Positions 4,343 through 6,323 of a DNA stretch of 6,323 nt are shown here, piece after piece. The DNA is from JBBDIO01 sp040880365 (GTDB taxonomy: Bacteria > Chloroflexota > Anaerolineae > Caldilineales > Caldilineaceae). Both the position numbers and the translations under genes were made by a program. The stretch's first letter is position 1. Each line of letters starts with the position of its first letter. The notes beneath the pieces were generated by a model. It was not told where the DNA came from. It saw only the letters and a list, made by a program, of their open reading frames with translations, and ran no database searches. Location: contig JBBDIO010000085.1 in the NCBI GenBank assembly GCA_040880365.1, positions 1 through 6,323 on the forward strand. The letters are read 5' to 3'.

Positions 4343-6199
4343 ATGTCAAAAGCTTTGATTGCTGGCGTTATCCAGGTTGCAGACGAAAAGGGCCTCAACC
4401 GCGAGGTGATTTTCGAAGCAATTGAAGCTGCGCTGGTTTCAGCTTACAAGCGAAATTACGGTTCCATTGCCAATGTCACTTCGGAAATTGACCGCACATC
4501 GGGCGAAATGCGCGTCTTTTCAGAACAGGAAGTGGTGGAAGAGGTGATGAACGCCCGCACCGAAATTACGCTGGAAGATGCCCGCAAGCTGCATCCCGAT
4601 GCCCAGTTGGGCGATGTGGTGCGGGTGCAGAATCAGCCTGCCAACTTCGGGCGGATTGCCGCGCAGACCGCTAAACAGGTGATCCTCCAGCGCATCCGCG
4701 AGGCCGAGCGCGATACGGTCTATGAAAACTTTGCCCAACGCGTGGGCGAGGTGATCAATGCCCAGGTGCGCAGTACCGATGTCAATTCCGGCGCGGTGAC
4801 GGTGATGCTCGACGAGAAGCACGAAGCGTTGCTATTGCGCGATGAGCAGATTCCCAACGAGCGTTTGCGCCCGCGCGATTATGTACGCGTTTATGTGGGC
4901 GATGTGAGCAAGAGCACGCGCGGGCCGGTGATTAAACTCAGCCGCACGCACCGCAATCTGTTGCGCCGCCTGATGGAACAGGAGATTCCCGAAGTGCGCG
5001 AAGGCGCAGTCGAGATTAAGGCAATTGCCCGCGAGCCGGGCGCGCGCAGCAAGGCCGCCGTGGTCGCCACCGTTCCGGGTGTCGATCCTGTGGGCAGCTG
5101 TGTGGGGATGCGCGGCTTGCGGATTCAGAATATTGTGAACGAGCTAGCCGGCGAGAAAATTGACGTGGTGGAATGGAGCGCCGATATTCCCACCTATATC
5201 GCCAATTCGCTTAGCCCCGCCAAAGTCAATAGCGTCATTCTGGATGAAAGCAGCTCCATCAAGACCGCGATTGTGGTGGTGCCCGACCGTCAGCTTAGCC
5301 TGGCGATTGGCAAAGAAGGCCAGAACGCCCGCCTTGCCGCCAAACTGACAGGCTGGCGCATCGATATCAAGAGCGAAAGCGAAGCCATGAAGGAAGGTCT
5401 CGACCGTCTGGCTGCCGAGCAGGCCAAGATCAGTCGCGGCGGCGACCTCTTCGATGTGGTGGAACGGTTCTTGCAGCAAGAGGACAAGGGCGAACGGGAG
5501 GATTTGCTTTCGCGGGCGGCCCAGACGCTGGAATCTATGAAGGGCGAACAGAGCGACGAAGAACGCAGCGAGTTTCCGTCGGTGGCGGAATTGCCCGAGC
5601 TTTCTTCGGGCGAACGCGAATCTTATCGCGATTTGTGGCCCGCCGAGGAACCGCCGGATGTGCCGGCGGGTGAGGGCATTGAAAGCGCGTATAGCGACGA
5701 CGAACGCGTGACTGCGGAAGATGGTGCCGACAAGGGCGCCGACGACGAAGATGAGACCCGACCCGAAGACGCCGACGCGCTGGATCGTTTCGAACGGGCG
5801 CGCCAAGCCCTGTCGGGTATGCACGAAGACTTCCCCCTCTCCGAAGAGCCGCCCACGCTGGATGCAGGCGCGGATGATGCGGGTGATACGGAGCAAGAGG
5901 AAGATGCCATGACGCGCATCGACGCCTTGCCCCAGGTGATTACCGCGGATATGTTGCGTGCCCGCAAAAACAAGATGGATATCAGTCGGGCCGATTTTGA
6001 GGTTCCCGAAGAATTGTTGGTGGGGCTGGATGACGATGATCTGCCCATTGACGAAGATGAGGACGAAGATGAAGACGAGGGCGGCAAGGCGGCGGGCAAG
6101 GGCAAAAAAGTGACCGCCAAAGCCAAAAAGGCGAAGGTCGATCCCAAAAAGGGCAAGCCCAAACGTCGCCGCACCGGGAGCGAGGATAGCTACTTCTAG
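4343..6199 (+). CDS. nusA: Transcription termination/antitermination factor NusA with long acidic C-terminus
   Basis: NusA binds RNA polymerase and nascent RNA and modulates pausing, termination and antitermination. From ATG 4343 it has 618 residues, far longer than B. subtilis (371) or E. coli (495) NusA. The N-terminal polymerase-binding domain is about 1-125 (GLNREVIFEAIEAALVSAYK). The S1 domain is about 133-200. KH1 carries GSCVGMRG at 251-258. KH2 carries LAIGKEGQNARLAAKLTGW from residue 320. After about residue 350 the sequence leaves the conserved core. A long region rich in Asp and Glu runs to a (DE)x5 block at 570-579, then the charge reverses to a Lys/Arg-rich tail (GKGKKVTAKAKKAKVDPKK onward). 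ATG 4343 gives the canonical start; a TTG at 4304 would add 13 unconserved residues. It probably heads an operon with the gene starting near 6289. Confidence 0.97.
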   Translation: MSKALIAGVIQVADEKGLNREVIFEAIEAALVSAYKRNYGSIANVTSEIDRTSGEMRVFSEQEVVEEVMNARTEITLEDARKLHPDAQLGDVVRVQNQPANFGRIAAQTAKQVILQRIREAERDTVYENFAQRVGEVINAQVRSTDVNSGAVTVMLDEKHEALLLRDEQIPNERLRPRDYVRVYVGDVSKSTRGPVIKLSRTHRNLLRRLMEQEIPEVREGAVEIKAIAREPGARSKAAVVATVPGVDPVGSCVGMRGLRIQNIVNELAGEKIDVVEWSADIPTYIANSLSPAKVNSVILDESSSIKTAIVVVPDRQLSLAIGKEGQNARLAAKLTGWRIDIKSESEAMKEGLDRLAAEQAKISRGGDLFDVVERFLQQEDKGEREDLLSRAAQTLESMKGEQSDEERSEFPSVAELPELSSGERESYRDLWPAEEPPDVPAGEGIESAYSDDERVTAEDGADKGADDEDETRPEDADALDRFERARQALSGMHEDFPLSEEPPTLDAGADDAGDTEQEEDAMTRIDALPQVITADMLRARKNKMDISRADFEVPEELLVGLDDDDLPIDEDEDEDEDEGGKAAGKGKKVTAKAKKAKVDPKKGKPKRRRTGSEDSYF

Positions 6200-6208
6200 A
6201 TTTTTGCT

Positions 6209-6240
6209 ATACCGAAATTACTTGCATATCGCTTCGGTAT
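6209..6240. repeat. 8-bp perfect inverted repeat after nusA
   Basis: ATACCGAA (6209-6216) and TTCGGTAT (6233-6240) are perfect reverse complements separated by 16 bases. There is no T-run after the right arm, so it is a poor terminator. It overlaps the promoter-like sequence that follows, so an operator is an alternative reading. Confidence 0.6.
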
Positions 6241-6250
6241 TATGTAAAAT
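6222..6250 (+). promoter_or_regulatory. Possible promoter between nusA and the next gene
   Basis: TTGCAT (6222-6227) lies 17 bases before TAAAAT (6245-6250), which matches the -10 consensus in five of six positions. The -35-like element is in the loop of the 6209-6240 inverted repeat, and its match is only partial. If active, it would give the downstream gene expression independent of nusA. Confidence 0.4.
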
Positions 6251-6288
6251 GAATGCCGCGAAATATAGTTCCAGGGATGGATTTGGGC

Positions 6289-6323
6289 ATGTCCCAGAAG
6301 ACGATACAGAAGACGATACAGAA
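6289..6323 (+). CDS. Start of a gene, probably translation initiation factor IF-2 (cut by window)
   Basis: Only 11 complete codons are visible from ATG 6289 (MSQKTIQKTIQ). In-frame ATGs also exist at 6253 and 6277, with a TGA just before 6253. ATG 6289 is preferred because GGA at 6279-6281 sits at suitable spacing, whereas AGGG at 6273-6276 directly abuts ATG 6277. The call as infB rests on gene order: infB usually follows nusA, with or without a small ylxR gene between. Nothing in the visible residues is diagnostic. Confidence 0.45.
   Translation, partial: MSQKTIQKTIQ
6295..6323 (+). repeat. 12-bp tandem repeat at the start of the last gene (continues past window)
   Basis: CAGAAGACGATA occurs at 6295-6306 and 6307-6318, and a third copy begins at 6319 (CAGAA) when the window ends. 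In the ATG 6289 frame it encodes QKTI repeats. Confidence 0.85.

Noticed and set aside
5144..5896. Minus-strand open frame (250 codons) opposite nusA
   Set aside because: It lies opposite the KH domains and acidic tail of a certain gene. Phe/Arg-rich translation is what antisense of Glu/Lys/Ala codons gives.

Overview
The window is a housekeeping stretch of a moderately GC-rich bacterial chromosome, with every convincing gene on the + strand. The gene set (release factor 1, its methyltransferase, NusA, probably IF-2) is near-universal and does not fix the lineage. The NLPY form of the PrmC motif, the long acidic NusA tail and the general protein style suggest a Chloroflexota-like organism, but this is an impression rather than a proof.

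Layout. (1) Positions 1-487 hold the 3' part of a PRPP-binding phosphoribosyltransferase whose start lies before the window. (2) After only 6 bases comes prfA (494-1570, peptide chain release factor 1). (3) After 94 bases and a perfect AGGAGG ribosome binding site comes prmC (1665-2810, TTG start), the enzyme that methylates the GGQ glutamine of release factors. It carries an unusual repeat-rich N-terminal extension. (4) Positions 2811-2987 contain a nested palindrome of 26-bp arms inside a 125-bp segment. That segment is flanked by an exact 28-bp direct repeat copying the last codons and stop of prmC, which looks like an insertion that split prmC from the next gene. (5) Positions 2988-3977 encode a Cof-type HAD hydrolase. 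(6) Positions 3978-4342 have no ordinary gene but contain an extended -10 promoter, a possible 17-codon leader ORF with a good ribosome binding site, a terminator-like hairpin lying inside that ORF, and two families of short degenerate repeats. (7) nusA (4343-6199) follows, with a very long acidic-then-basic C-terminus. (8) After an 89-base gap with an inverted repeat and a promoter-like sequence, the first codons of another gene appear at 6289. By position this is probably infB.

Functionally, prfA and prmC are substrate and modifying enzyme in translation termination. nusA and the probable infB form the core of the classical rimP-nusA-infB operon, but rimP is not directly upstream of nusA here. 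The promoter/leader ORF/hairpin module before nusA looks like a transcription attenuator and is the most interesting regulatory structure. The other main observation is the REPIN-like palindrome with unusually long flanking duplications. Short tandem repeats whose unit is a multiple of three also occur near the 5' ends of three genes (prmC, the HAD gene and the last partial gene). I see no CRISPR array, tRNA, rRNA, transposase or defence system.
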